Shown here: positions 26,603 to 34,580 of the stretch, one piece after another
How the letters are laid out: every line of letters begins with the position of its first letter
How positions within the stretch are numbered: position 1 is the stretch's first letter
Source of the DNA: CAVQEK01 sp963711495
Lineage (GTDB): Bacteria; Bacteroidota; Bacteroidia; Cytophagales; Cyclobacteriaceae
Length of the DNA: 64,000 bases
NCBI GenBank assembly: GCA_963711495.1
Contig: CAVQEK010000004.1
Location: 558,001 to 622,000 of the forward strand
Direction: 5' to 3'
The notes under the pieces: generated by a model
The model's database searches: none
Told to the model about the DNA's origin: nothing
The model's input: only the letters and a program-made list of their open reading frames with translations
Program-made: the position numbers and the translations under genes

Positions 26603-27253
26603 TCAGTCTCGTCCCCATACGTCAGGTGCATCGCGCCAGGAACGTAATAATTCCAGATCTCCCTCATTAATGTAATTCGATTTCAAGGCTTCTTCAATTA
26701 AAAAATTATAGTTGCTGAGGGCCGTTAATCCCAGCTCTGATTCCTCAAAATTCATTTGTGCCAACGGAAAACCGTAACTAAAAATTGCCACCATACCTTT
26801 TACCTTGAAGTTGTTATTTTTTAATGCGTTGGCCGCTTTGATCGAACTTCCGCCGGTTGACACCAAATCCTCAATTAAAACAACTTTCTGCCCGGATGTG
26901 ATCTTGCCTTCAATGAGATTTTCCATGCCATGATCTTTGGGTTTGGAGCGCACATACAAAAATGGCAGATTTAATGCGTCTGCAACCAGGCTGCCTTGCG
27001 GTATCCCGGCAGTCGCGACGCCGGCAATTGCTTCCACATCGTTGTATTTTTCTTTAATCACATCGATGATTGCATTTTTTATGAATGACCGGATGTCAGG
27101 ATAAGACAAAGCAAGCCGGTTGTCGCAATAAATGGGCGATTTCCAACCCGAGGCCCAGGAAAAAGGCTGGTGTGGTTGTAATTTTATTGCCCCAATATCT
27201 AAAAGCATTGAGGCGATTTTTTTACCTATCACTGACCGGTCAATTTGTTCCAT
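26603..27253 (-). CDS. pyrE: Orotate phosphoribosyltransferase
   Basis: 216 residues from ATG 27253. A frame extending to a GTG at 27274 is less likely because it overlaps the -7 box at 27272-27279. It joins orotate and PRPP to give OMP in pyrimidine synthesis. Visible motifs: HQPFSWASGWKSPIYCDNR near the N-terminus, the flexible loop VRSKPKDHGMENLIEG, and the PRPP-binding VVLIEDLVSTGGSS. Complete. Convergent with the TIGR02757 gene and divergent from a Nudix gene. Confidence 0.95.
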   Translation of the reverse strand: MEQIDRSVIGKKIASMLLDIGAIKLQPHQPFSWASGWKSPIYCDNRLALSYPDIRSFIKNAIIDVIKEKYNDVEAIAGVATAGIPQGSLVADALNLPFLYVRSKPKDHGMENLIEGKITSGQKVVLIEDLVSTGGSSIKAANALKNNNFKVKGMVAIFSYGFPLAQMNFEESELGLTALSNYNFLIEEALKSNYINEGDLELLRSWRDAPDVWGRD

Positions 27254-27271
27254 GTTAATTTTTTTTGGGCA

Positions 27272-27300
27272 CAAAGTTAAAAAAATATACTTTCGCCAAA
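27272..27300 (-). promoter_or_regulatory. pyrE promoter
   Basis: On the minus strand TTTG at 27300-27297, a 17-base gap and TAACTTTG at 27279-27272. The predicted transcription start is about 10-15 bases before the ATG at 27253, which supports that start codon. Confidence 0.6.
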
Positions 27301-27342
27301 GTATTTATTTATATTCTTACAATTAAAATAAACACCGTATCC

Positions 27343-28011
27343 ATGAAGATTTTTATTAAAGATAAACCAGTAAATATTCTTCCTGTCGAAAAACTTCTGG
27401 AAACCAGCCATTTCGATTTTGTGCTCGATGGCAGAAAGGATAAAATAAATTTTAGGGATCTTGCAGAAGAAGTGTTGATAAAAAATGCCACGGTGGCCCA
27501 GGTTGACGATTTTCTTATTCATCTCAAAATGAATTCTTATAAAAAACTTGAGGAGATCACATTCTGTGTAACAAACTATCAGGAGGTTGTTGACCATGTC
27601 AAGAGTGAATATACCGTGATTAAGGCAGCAGGCGGTTTGGTCCTGAAAGAAGGAGAGGTGTTGATGATTTACAGGCTCGGAATGTGGGACCTGCCAAAAG
27701 GAAAACTGGAAAATGGTGAAAAAGCCAGGGCAGGTGCAATTCGCGAAGTGGAAGAAGAATGCAATATTAAAGTACAACTCGACAAAAAGATCTGTTCAAC
27801 CTGGCATACTTATAAAAGAAATGGCAAAAAAATATTGAAAAAGACCAATTGGTACACCATGTATTGTCTCGATGACAGCCAAATGAAACCGCAAATAGAA
27901 GAGGATATTCAGGAACTGAAATGGATGGATGAAACAGAACTTAGAAAGGCTTTCTACAATACATACCCGTCAATCAGAACCGTTTTCAGACATTATTATC
28001 AACAGGATTAA
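27343..28011 (+). CDS. Nudix hydrolase
   Basis: 222 residues from ATG 27343 (an upstream in-frame start overlapping the pyrE promoter is rejected). The N-terminal part (about 1-90) is a phylum-specific leader; the Nudix domain follows. Box: GKLENGEKARAGAIREVEEE then CNI, fitting GX5EX7REUXEEXGU with Cys in place of Gly. Preceding GGLVLKEGEVLMIYRLGMWDLPKG is the first strands of the fold. Substrate unknown. Its TAA overlaps the stop codon of the convergent coaD gene in TTAA (28008-28011). Confidence 0.88.
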   Translation: MKIFIKDKPVNILPVEKLLETSHFDFVLDGRKDKINFRDLAEEVLIKNATVAQVDDFLIHLKMNSYKKLEEITFCVTNYQEVVDHVKSEYTVIKAAGGLVLKEGEVLMIYRLGMWDLPKGKLENGEKARAGAIREVEEECNIKVQLDKKICSTWHTYKRNGKKILKKTNWYTMYCLDDSQMKPQIEEDIQELKWMDETELRKAFYNTYPSIRTVFRHYYQQD

Positions 28012-28463
28012 AGCTGATAAGGAATATATTGATGGATATTTCCTTTATATCGATGGACTTCTCGAATAACAGAAGAACTGATGAAAGCATATTCCGGGGA
28101 AGTGATCAGGAAAACGGTCTCCAGGTTTTCGAATAATCCGTGATTGACCTGTGCAATGGTATTTTCATATTCAAAATCCGTCGTATTTCTTAAACCGCGC
28201 AACAAGTAAGCTGCCTGAATTTTTTTGGCAAATTCCGCAGTCAGTTCATTAAAGGTTTCCACTTTCACCCGTGGTTGTTCACTAAACAGATCGTTGATTT
28301 TTCCGATCATGAGGTTAAGATCGAAATATCGCCGTTTCTGACTGTTATGGCCGATGCCAACTACAATTTCATCGAATAATTTTAATCCGCGTAATACAAT
28401 ATCGTAGTGTCCATAGGTAAAAGGGTCGAATGAACCTGGAAAGAGGGCTATTTTTTTAGTCAT
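28008..28463 (-). CDS. coaD: Phosphopantetheine adenylyltransferase
   Basis: 151 residues from ATG 28463, within the family norm. It joins ATP and phosphopantetheine to dephospho-CoA. N-terminal KIALFPGSFDPFTYGHYDIV holds the GSFDPxTxGH nucleotide motif; LLRGLRNTTDFEYE and the C-terminal FISSSVIREVHRYKGNI match conserved blocks. Longer frames from 28532 are rejected because they lie inside the upstream DUF3822 gene. It overlaps that gene by 8 bases, implying translational coupling. Confidence 0.95.
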   Translation of the reverse strand: MTKKIALFPGSFDPFTYGHYDIVLRGLKLFDEIVVGIGHNSQKRRYFDLNLMIGKINDLFSEQPRVKVETFNELTAEFAKKIQAAYLLRGLRNTTDFEYENTIAQVNHGLFENLETVFLITSPEYAFISSSVIREVHRYKGNIHQYIPYQL

Positions 28464-29352
28464 GATGTGTATTGGCCAGGTAAATACAGAACAGGTCGAA
28501 GTACTGATGATCTGATATTTCATCGAAAACATAACTGAATTTCAGATTTGTTGGTCGATTGCCCAGTTGAAGCATTCCAATATGCTTTTTTAATTCCAGA
28601 AAATGGGGTGTGTTTTTGCCTAAATAGCCATACACCGTAATATGCGCTGACTGTAAATTGAGTGATAATTCCTTCGATACCAGCTTCATAAAGCGCTGAT
28701 AATCTTCAAATTTTTTGATCGGATATTGATTGTAAAACCGCAACTTGTTTCCATTGGAAACGATGATATGGAAGCTAAAACGGTCAATATAAAGAACAAT
28801 GTTATTGTTTTCCTTGGTGAGATGCAATGTGCCGTCGATCAAGGCACTGCTTTGATGCATAAAATGTACATCTGTATTCTGATAGGTAGCATTGATGAAA
28901 TTCATAATCATCCTTTCACCGGCAAAAACATTGACAAGGTCACCATTCTGATGGGGCAGTGAAAACAATACATCATTGTCTGGCTCAAAGGGCGCATTCA
29001 TACGCAAATAACCACTGACCACACTTTCAGAATACAATTCTGAAGGCACCAGAGAAAATTTCTTGTTTTTCCACGAAACAGTTACAGAATTCCAAAATCC
29101 GGCTTTGAGTAAATGATGATCATCAAAGATATGACGAATGATTTCCAGTTTCTGTTCATTCGATTCTACCTGGTCAAACACATAATCTTCTATCAACAGA
29201 CATTGATTGGTCGTAGTATCGGCGACCATGACCTGAAAATCCCGTTGACCTAAATGCAAAGACAGGCTGTAATATTCCAGCCTGTCTATTTCAAATTTAG
29301 GATCTTTTATTTTCTTGAGTAATCTATATGCTTTGCTTATGTTATATGTCAA
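28456..29352 (-). CDS. DUF3822 family protein
   Basis: 298 residues, cytoplasmic. In Bacteroidota this family sits directly upstream of coaD, often with rsmD; rsmD is not here. Recognisable pieces are the N-terminal LEYYSLSLHLGQRDFQVMV, FLVPSELY-like SLVPSELYSE and the middle LYIDRFSFHIIVSNGNKLRFYNQY, which together look like an actin/ASKHA-type fold. Function unknown. It overlaps coaD by 8 bases and lies 3 bases after the preceding gene (29356-30150), so the three form an operon. Confidence 0.85.
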   Translation of the reverse strand: MTYNISKAYRLLKKIKDPKFEIDRLEYYSLSLHLGQRDFQVMVADTTTNQCLLIEDYVFDQVESNEQKLEIIRHIFDDHHLLKAGFWNSVTVSWKNKKFSLVPSELYSESVVSGYLRMNAPFEPDNDVLFSLPHQNGDLVNVFAGERMIMNFINATYQNTDVHFMHQSSALIDGTLHLTKENNNIVLYIDRFSFHIIVSNGNKLRFYNQYPIKKFEDYQRFMKLVSKELSLNLQSAHITVYGYLGKNTPHFLELKKHIGMLQLGNRPTNLKFSYVFDEISDHQYFDLFCIYLANTHHD

Positions 29353-29355
29353 AAT

Positions 29356-30150
29356 TTACTCCCAATTTCCGCTTGTTGAAACATCAGTTTTTGAGCCCAC
29401 TCTTAAGGCATTCTCCATATTATTTTTTCTTCTGGCCGGATTAACCGGATCAGTATCTTTCGCTTCAAAAACATCAGCTACTACGTTGCCCTTGGCGACT
29501 TTTCCAGCCCACAATTCAAATTTCTTTCCGGTTTTTGATCCTGGTATATATGGAAGATTTGCTACATTCTCAATTCTTTTGTACCGTAACCTGGTAATAC
29601 TGGTCGTTGGTTCCACCTGACTGCCTTCTCGCACATAAACGGTATCTACAGAACCCGTGGTAGGGGCCTTGATACGCAATATTCTTCCCTTTTCATTCTG
29701 AAGGGTTCCCAATAAGTCTCCTTTGTTGACCAGGCTTCCCTGGGTGACATCTAAATTAGTTATGGTTCCTTTAGCCAGGGCAGGCACTCGCTCGCGTACA
29801 ACAAACATGGAATCTTTCACATTCACCCTACCGATCGTATCGATTGTCACAATGACATCTTCCTGACCGTATTGTTTTGGAATGATCTTTTCATTTCGCT
29901 GAGTAATATAGATGTACCCAGTATCAATAAAATTGATTAACGTATCCCAATTGCCAGTGTATTTGCCATTTGCTGCGCGAAAGGCCACTTCAGCATCCCT
30001 GATCATTTTTAACTTATTAATGACCAATTGTTCCTGCCGGGCAATTCTTTTATCCTCATCAATTTTATATTTGATCCTGTAAACCAAAAAGCCGGCTAAT
30101 ACCAGTGCGATCAGGAAGAAAAATACCGATAAGATTCTCGTCAAACTCAT
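29356..30150 (-). CDS. Single-pass membrane protein with pilin-like and lipoyl-like regions
   Basis: 264 residues, first gene of the DUF3822-coaD operon. One N-terminal membrane helix (about 5-24, SVFFFLIALVLAGFLVYRIK). A charged helix with RDAEVAFRAANGKYTGNWDTL follows, resembling the pilin-like stretch seen in many Bacteroidota proteins. Residues about 120-185 (VPALAKGTITNLDVTQGSLVNKG and GRILRIKAPTTGSVDTVYV) look like a biotinyl/lipoyl-type beta-hammerhead. The C-terminus is basic and low in predicted structure. I do not know its function; an envelope-anchored scaffold is a guess. Confidence 0.7.
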   Translation of the reverse strand: MSLTRILSVFFFLIALVLAGFLVYRIKYKIDEDKRIARQEQLVINKLKMIRDAEVAFRAANGKYTGNWDTLINFIDTGYIYITQRNEKIIPKQYGQEDVIVTIDTIGRVNVKDSMFVVRERVPALAKGTITNLDVTQGSLVNKGDLLGTLQNEKGRILRIKAPTTGSVDTVYVREGSQVEPTTSITRLRYKRIENVANLPYIPGSKTGKKFELWAGKVAKGNVVADVFEAKDTDPVNPARRKNNMENALRVGSKTDVSTSGNWE

Positions 30151-30219
30151 TGTAGTGGAATTTTTTTTTGCAATTATAAATATTTTATGTCTTAAAATAC
30201 AATTTATTAGATGGCTATT

Positions 30220-30720
30220 TCACTGCTTACTATCGGACAAGAGATAGCCCTTCTGTTCCCGTAATTTAGACAAATCGTCGTAAATATTTAGAATATTATG
30301 AAAAATTGATGGCGAATTGGCATGGATTTCTTCAAATGGATAAAATTTTACCTCCGCGATAATCTGCTTGTTTGGATGCATTTCAGGATCTGTTCCGGTT
30401 TTCAATGCGCCACCAATGCGTTTAACCCTGAAAAATAATTCTATGGCATGCAGTGGTTTAGAAAGAAATTCATGGACAAACAAAAATTCTTCCACCCTGA
30501 TGATCAACCCTGTTTCTTCTTTGAATTCCCTGATCAGGTTTGCTTCAGCGGTAGTACCGAAATGCATGCCACCGCCAGGTGGTGCCCATAAAATTCCATC
30601 AGGCCCCAGAGCGTTGTGTTTCACCAACAATATTTTATCATCTTCAATACAAATGCCGGAAACTCGTGTGCGCAACCTGTTTCCAAATTGATGAATGATT
30701 TTGTCATGAATGCCACCCAT
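30220..30720 (-). CDS. Nudix hydrolase
   Basis: 166 residues. The Nudix box reads GMHFGTTAEANLIREFKEE then TGL: the catalytic REFKEETG part is intact, while the Glu in GX5E is replaced by Thr. It begins RTRVSGICIEDDKILLVKHN, the usual strand before the box. Probably hydrolyses a nucleoside diphosphate derivative; the exact substrate cannot be read off. It is the second Nudix gene in 3 kb and is divergent from the RecD-like helicase. Confidence 0.87.
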   Translation of the reverse strand: MGGIHDKIIHQFGNRLRTRVSGICIEDDKILLVKHNALGPDGILWAPPGGGMHFGTTAEANLIREFKEETGLIIRVEEFLFVHEFLSKPLHAIELFFRVKRIGGALKTGTDPEMHPNKQIIAEVKFYPFEEIHANSPSIFHNILNIYDDLSKLREQKGYLLSDSKQ

Positions 30721-30792
30721 AATTTATAATTTTGAATCCGCTAAATAGTCAAATATAATTATTAAACAGCAACACAATTAGCTTTAAATCAA

Positions 30793-32199
30793 TTGCCTAA
30801 ATTTTCAAGCATCCTTGTTTCCAAGTTTCCATATCAGCCTACAGAGGGCCAGCGACAGCTTTTTACTCTTTTTGACGATTTGTTTGAAAAACAAGGAGAC
30901 CGGAAAGATTCTATTTTAATCAAGGGCTACGCCGGAACCGGCAAGACAACCGTGGTTTCTTCCCTGGTACAGGTGTTGCCGTTGTTCAATTATAAATTTG
31001 TATTGATGGCACCCACTGGGCGGGCCGCTAAAGTGCTGGCATCATATTCGGGAAAAACAGCCTTTACCATTCACAAGATCATTTATAGACAGGTCGCTGA
31101 TCCGGAATCAGGCGAATTGAAATTTGTTCGTCAAAAGAATTACTTTAGGAAAACCGTGTTCATTATTGATGAGGCTTCCATGATTTCTGATGAACCGGAC
31201 ATGTCAGGTAATGGCCTGTTAAATGATGTATTATCCTATATATTCGAGCACAAGAATAATAAACTGGTAATGATTGGGGATGTCGCACAATTGCCTCCTG
31301 TAGGCAAACAGGATAGTCCCGGATTGGAATCAGATTATCTTAAAAACCATTACGGGCTGGACCTGGCGGTGGTTGAGTTGCGCGATGTGATCCGGCAGGA
31401 AGTACAGTCTGGCATTCTTGACAATGCTACGTCACTCAGAAATCTACTTGACAAAGAGGGCATAAAATTAAAAATACTCACCAAACCTTTTCAAGATTTA
31501 TTTCGCATTACCGCGGAAAAACTCGAAGATGGTTTACGGTATGCTTATGATAAATATGGCATTGAAAATACCACGGTGATCTGCAGGGCCAACTGGCAAG
31601 CGGTACGGTATAATGAGTATATTCGTCGTCAGCTATTGTTTTATGAAGAGGAAATAGAAGCTGGTGATATCCTGATGGTGGTCAGAAATAATTATTATTA
31701 TTTGCCATCGGATTCTCCTGCGGGTTTTATTGCCAATGGAGATTTCGTAAGGGCGAAACGCATCAGTAAAATGGAAGAAGAATACGGTTTCCGTTTTGCC
31801 CGGGTGGAACTCACCATGGTCGATTTTCCTGAGATCCCATCGTTTGAAGCAAGAATCATTTTGGATACACTCAGGTCAAATACGCCATCGCTGAATGCGG
31901 AAGAAAGCCTTAAGCTATATCGTGAGGTGAGTAAAAACTATTCGGGCATTGCATCAAAACGGCAATTCAGAGAAGCCATTCGCAACGATGAATATTTGAA
32001 CGCCCTTCAGGTAAAATTTGCCTATGCACTCACCTGCCATAAATCGCAAGGCGGGCAATGGAAAGTCGTATTTTTGGATCAGGGTGTGCATAAAGACTTT
32101 AAACTTGACCGTGATTATATCCGCTGGCTTTACACGGCATTCACCAGGGCCGAGAAAGAATTGTTTTTGTTGAATTTTAATGAAGATTTTTTTAGATAA
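30793..32199 (+). CDS. RecD-like superfamily 1 DNA helicase
   Basis: 468 residues with a TTG start at 30793. The frame has a stop just upstream and no ATG before Walker A GYAGTGKTT (about residues 44-52), so TTG is forced. Also visible are APTGRAAKVL (motif Ia), IDEASM (Walker B), GDVAQLPPVG, and C-terminal LTCHKSQGGQW and YTAFTRAEKEL (UvrD_C_2). It resembles AAA_30/RecD2-type helicases that lack the RecD2 N-terminal region. Likely a 5'-to-3' helicase in repair or replication restart. Confidence 0.9.
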   Translation: MPKFSSILVSKFPYQPTEGQRQLFTLFDDLFEKQGDRKDSILIKGYAGTGKTTVVSSLVQVLPLFNYKFVLMAPTGRAAKVLASYSGKTAFTIHKIIYRQVADPESGELKFVRQKNYFRKTVFIIDEASMISDEPDMSGNGLLNDVLSYIFEHKNNKLVMIGDVAQLPPVGKQDSPGLESDYLKNHYGLDLAVVELRDVIRQEVQSGILDNATSLRNLLDKEGIKLKILTKPFQDLFRITAEKLEDGLRYAYDKYGIENTTVICRANWQAVRYNEYIRRQLLFYEEEIEAGDILMVVRNNYYYLPSDSPAGFIANGDFVRAKRISKMEEEYGFRFARVELTMVDFPEIPSFEARIILDTLRSNTPSLNAEESLKLYREVSKNYSGIASKRQFREAIRNDEYLNALQVKFAYALTCHKSQGGQWKVVFLDQGVHKDFKLDRDYIRWLYTAFTRAEKELFLLNFNEDFFR

Positions 32200-32269
32200 T
32201 AAATCCTGAATCGATCGTTTTCGTAATGAATATTTAATGAAACACTGGCCATATCAAATCCATATCAAT

Positions 32270-32692
32270 ATGAAATTTTTGCTATACGCACTGATTTTTA
32301 TACTTCTTCCATTCAAATCATTTTCCCAGCAACATACGGATTCATTGGAGACTAAAGATGGAGCAAAGATGCATTTCGAAGAAATGGAATTTGATTTTGG
32401 GGACATTTATCAAGGGGACAAAGTAGAACACACTTTTGAATTCATCAATATTGGCAGTGCGCCATTGATCATCAATAATGTACTTACGACGTGTGGTTGT
32501 ACAGCTCCCGAATGGCCCAGAGATCCTATTTCTCCCGGAAATACGGGGACAATTAAGGTGCTTTTTAACAGTGTCGGTAAAATGGGCCGGCAAAATAAAG
32601 TGATTACGATTCGCTCCAATTCCGTTGAACCCGATCATAGATTGAAAATTGTGGCCATGGTGTTACCTCCTCAAAAATCCAAAGACCACTAA
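32270..32692 (+). CDS. Exported DUF1573 domain protein
   Basis: 140 residues from ATG 32270, which puts the signal peptide KFLLYALIFILLPFKSFS at the N-terminus. The mature part is a DUF1573 Ig-like domain: EFDFGDIYQGDKVEHTFEFINIG and LTTCGCTAPEWPRDPISPG with the conserved TTCGCT. A small periplasmic or surface protein, common in Bacteroidota. Function unknown. Confidence 0.88.
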   Translation: MKFLLYALIFILLPFKSFSQQHTDSLETKDGAKMHFEEMEFDFGDIYQGDKVEHTFEFINIGSAPLIINNVLTTCGCTAPEWPRDPISPGNTGTIKVLFNSVGKMGRQNKVITIRSNSVEPDHRLKIVAMVLPPQKSKDH

Positions 32693-32795
32693 AATTGAAC
32701 CCTGGATTACGGAAGATTTTCTGATGTTCTGTTTAGGATTGGATTTGATGGCTTGATGGGGATATACCCTTAACCGATTATTGCCAAATCATTCT

Positions 32796-32803
32796 TATTT
32801 TTG
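32796..32803 (+). promoter_or_regulatory. Candidate -7 element directly before the DUF3267 gene
   Basis: TATTTTTG ends 5 bases before ATG 32809, implying a nearly leaderless mRNA if real. -33 is not clear. Confidence 0.3.
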
Positions 32804-32808
32804 ATGAA

Positions 32809-33375
32809 ATGGAAAGTACACCTGATAATTCATTGGAAAAACAAGAATTTACCATGAATATGGGCCTGGTAAACATATATGGTTTCTTAATGGTCCTGCC
32901 AATTGCAATCGTGTTCACCGGGATTTTTATCATTTTTTGGAATATTGATCAAATTGTTTTGGGTTTCCATGAATTTTTGGGGCAGATTATCTGGATTCTT
33001 GTAGTTGGAATAGTAATCCACGAACTGCTTCACGGATTAACCTGGGGGATATTTGCAAAAAAAGGCTTGAAGTCAATCCACTTTGGCATCAACTGGAAAT
33101 ATCTCACGCCATATTGCCATTGTGGCGAACCGCTCAAAGTCAAACAATACCGTCTTGGCGTAGTCATGCCATTGTTCATACTGGGAATTTTACCATTTTT
33201 AGTATCACTATTGTTGGGCAATGGGTACTGGTTCTTTTTTAGCTTATTTTTTACCTGGTCTGCTGGTGGCGATATAATTGGATTATGGATGTTGCGTAAA
33301 ATCAAACCGGATCAACTTGTCAGCGATCATCCGGAAAAAATGGGATTTTATATTGAATCCGATAAAGCCGTGTGA
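32809..33375 (+). CDS. DUF3267 membrane protein, putative zinc metalloprotease
   Basis: 188 residues with about four membrane helices. IVIHELLHGLTWG (about residues 66-78) contains HELLH, the HExxH zinc motif of membrane metalloproteases. A second conserved stretch YCHCGEPLKVKQYRLGVVMP follows before a helix of PLFILGILPFL type. Family members are predicted site-2-like or related proteases, but activity is not shown. It is a lone gene between the DUF1573 gene and the convergent DUF423 gene. Confidence 0.85.
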   Translation: MESTPDNSLEKQEFTMNMGLVNIYGFLMVLPIAIVFTGIFIIFWNIDQIVLGFHEFLGQIIWILVVGIVIHELLHGLTWGIFAKKGLKSIHFGINWKYLTPYCHCGEPLKVKQYRLGVVMPLFILGILPFLVSLLLGNGYWFFFSLFFTWSAGGDIIGLWMLRKIKPDQLVSDHPEKMGFYIESDKAV

Positions 33376-33412
33376 AGTCAATTGATTTTTAGCCAATTCA
33401 ATTCAGCAAAAG

Positions 33413-33787
33413 TTATAAACTTCTATAAATCCCCATTGCCAGCAATATCCAACCGGCAATAAACGCCAATCCACCAATGGGCGTAATGGCACCGAACTTG
33501 GTGATGCCCGTAAAACATAGCAGATACAATGAACCGCAAAACAGTATAATGCCCAGAATAAATGCCCAACCTGCATAATTAAAATTTTTGCTATTCAACT
33601 GAAACATGATCAGTCCGACGGCCAGCAAGGCAAGACTATGATAAAACTGATATTTCACGGCTGTTTCGTAGGTTTCAAAACGGCCATTGGATTCCAGCAA
33701 ATTTTTAAGCGCGTGCGCCCCAAAGGCCCCGATCATTACGGCCATAGCTCCTGATACGGAAGCGATAATGAGAAATAATTTTTGCAT
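33413..33787 (-). CDS. DUF423 (YgdD-type) small membrane protein
   Basis: 124 residues, four predicted membrane helices. The N-terminal SVSGAMAVMIGAFGAHALKN and YHSLALLAVGL are the DUF423 signature. Function unknown; about 11 bases from the YggS-type gene on the same strand, so probably co-transcribed. Confidence 0.92.
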   Translation of the reverse strand: MQKLFLIIASVSGAMAVMIGAFGAHALKNLLESNGRFETYETAVKYQFYHSLALLAVGLIMFQLNSKNFNYAGWAFILGIILFCGSLYLLCFTGITKFGAITPIGGLAFIAGWILLAMGIYRSL

Positions 33788-33798
33788 GTTTATAAATG

Positions 33799-34473
33799 TT
33801 AATGATAAATCCTGGGACCAAAGATCTTGCTCCCCACCCGGATAAGGGTGCTGCCTTCTTCAATGGCGATACGATAGTCACTGCTCATTCCCATCGACAA
33901 TTCTTTCATAGCCAGATTTGGCATTTGATACTTAGCGCCAACCCGGTCGAACAACTTTTTGAGCGAGCGAAATTCCTTTCTTATCTGTGCTTCATTGTCT
34001 GTGAAGGTGGCCATTCCCATCAGGCCCATAATTTTGATGTTGTTTAATTTTTTGAATTCATCGGACTCTAAAAGTCCAAATAATTCCTCCGGATCCAACC
34101 CAAACTTGGTTTCTTCCTCGGCAATATGCATTTGCAAAAGACATTCAATAACGCGATTATTTTTGACCCCTTGTTTATTCACCTCCTTTAGTAATTTCAG
34201 ACTATCAATAGAATGAATGAGGTGGACATAAGAAGCAATGTATTTAACTTTATTGGTTTGGAGGTGACCAATCATGTGCCAGCGAATGTTTTTGGGCAAT
34301 ACGGGTTGTTTGTCACACATTTCCTGTACTTTATTTTCACCAAAATCAATTTGTCCGGCATCGTAGGCAATCCGAATGTCGCTGACTGGTTTTGTCTTAC
34401 TAACGGCCACCAAACTGCAAGATCCGGAATGAAGAAAATTTTTAAATTCCTTAATGTTTTCTTGAATGCTCAT
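33799..34473 (-). CDS. YggS/PLPBP-family PLP-binding protein
   Basis: 224 residues from ATG 34473. PLP homeostasis protein of the alanine-racemase-like barrel. The PLP lysine is in LVAVSKTKP; other blocks are FGENKVQEM, WHMIGHLQTNKVK, LMGMATFTDN, and SMGMSSDYRIAIEEGSTLIRVGSKIFG at the end. Not an active enzyme in known members; it controls vitamin B6 and amino-acid balance. A second start at 34479 adds two residues. Confidence 0.94.
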   Translation of the reverse strand: MSIQENIKEFKNFLHSGSCSLVAVSKTKPVSDIRIAYDAGQIDFGENKVQEMCDKQPVLPKNIRWHMIGHLQTNKVKYIASYVHLIHSIDSLKLLKEVNKQGVKNNRVIECLLQMHIAEEETKFGLDPEELFGLLESDEFKKLNNIKIMGLMGMATFTDNEAQIRKEFRSLKKLFDRVGAKYQMPNLAMKELSMGMSSDYRIAIEEGSTLIRVGSKIFGPRIYH

Positions 34474-34580
34474 AAACACAGATTTTCTACCTTCACCTTG
34501 AATTAATCTGTCGACTAAGGTATAAATTCATTATTTTAGTTTCACATTTTTTTATTATTGCCTAAAATTAATTATCGCAC

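Noticed and set aside
27277..27777. Minus-strand open frame of 166 codons
   Set aside because: Lies opposite the Nudix hydrolase gene, which has an intact Nudix box; composition looks like a shadow frame.
28008..28011. Stop codons of Nudix and coaD genes overlapping in TTAA
   Set aside because: Compact convergent gene ends are common; no special meaning seen.
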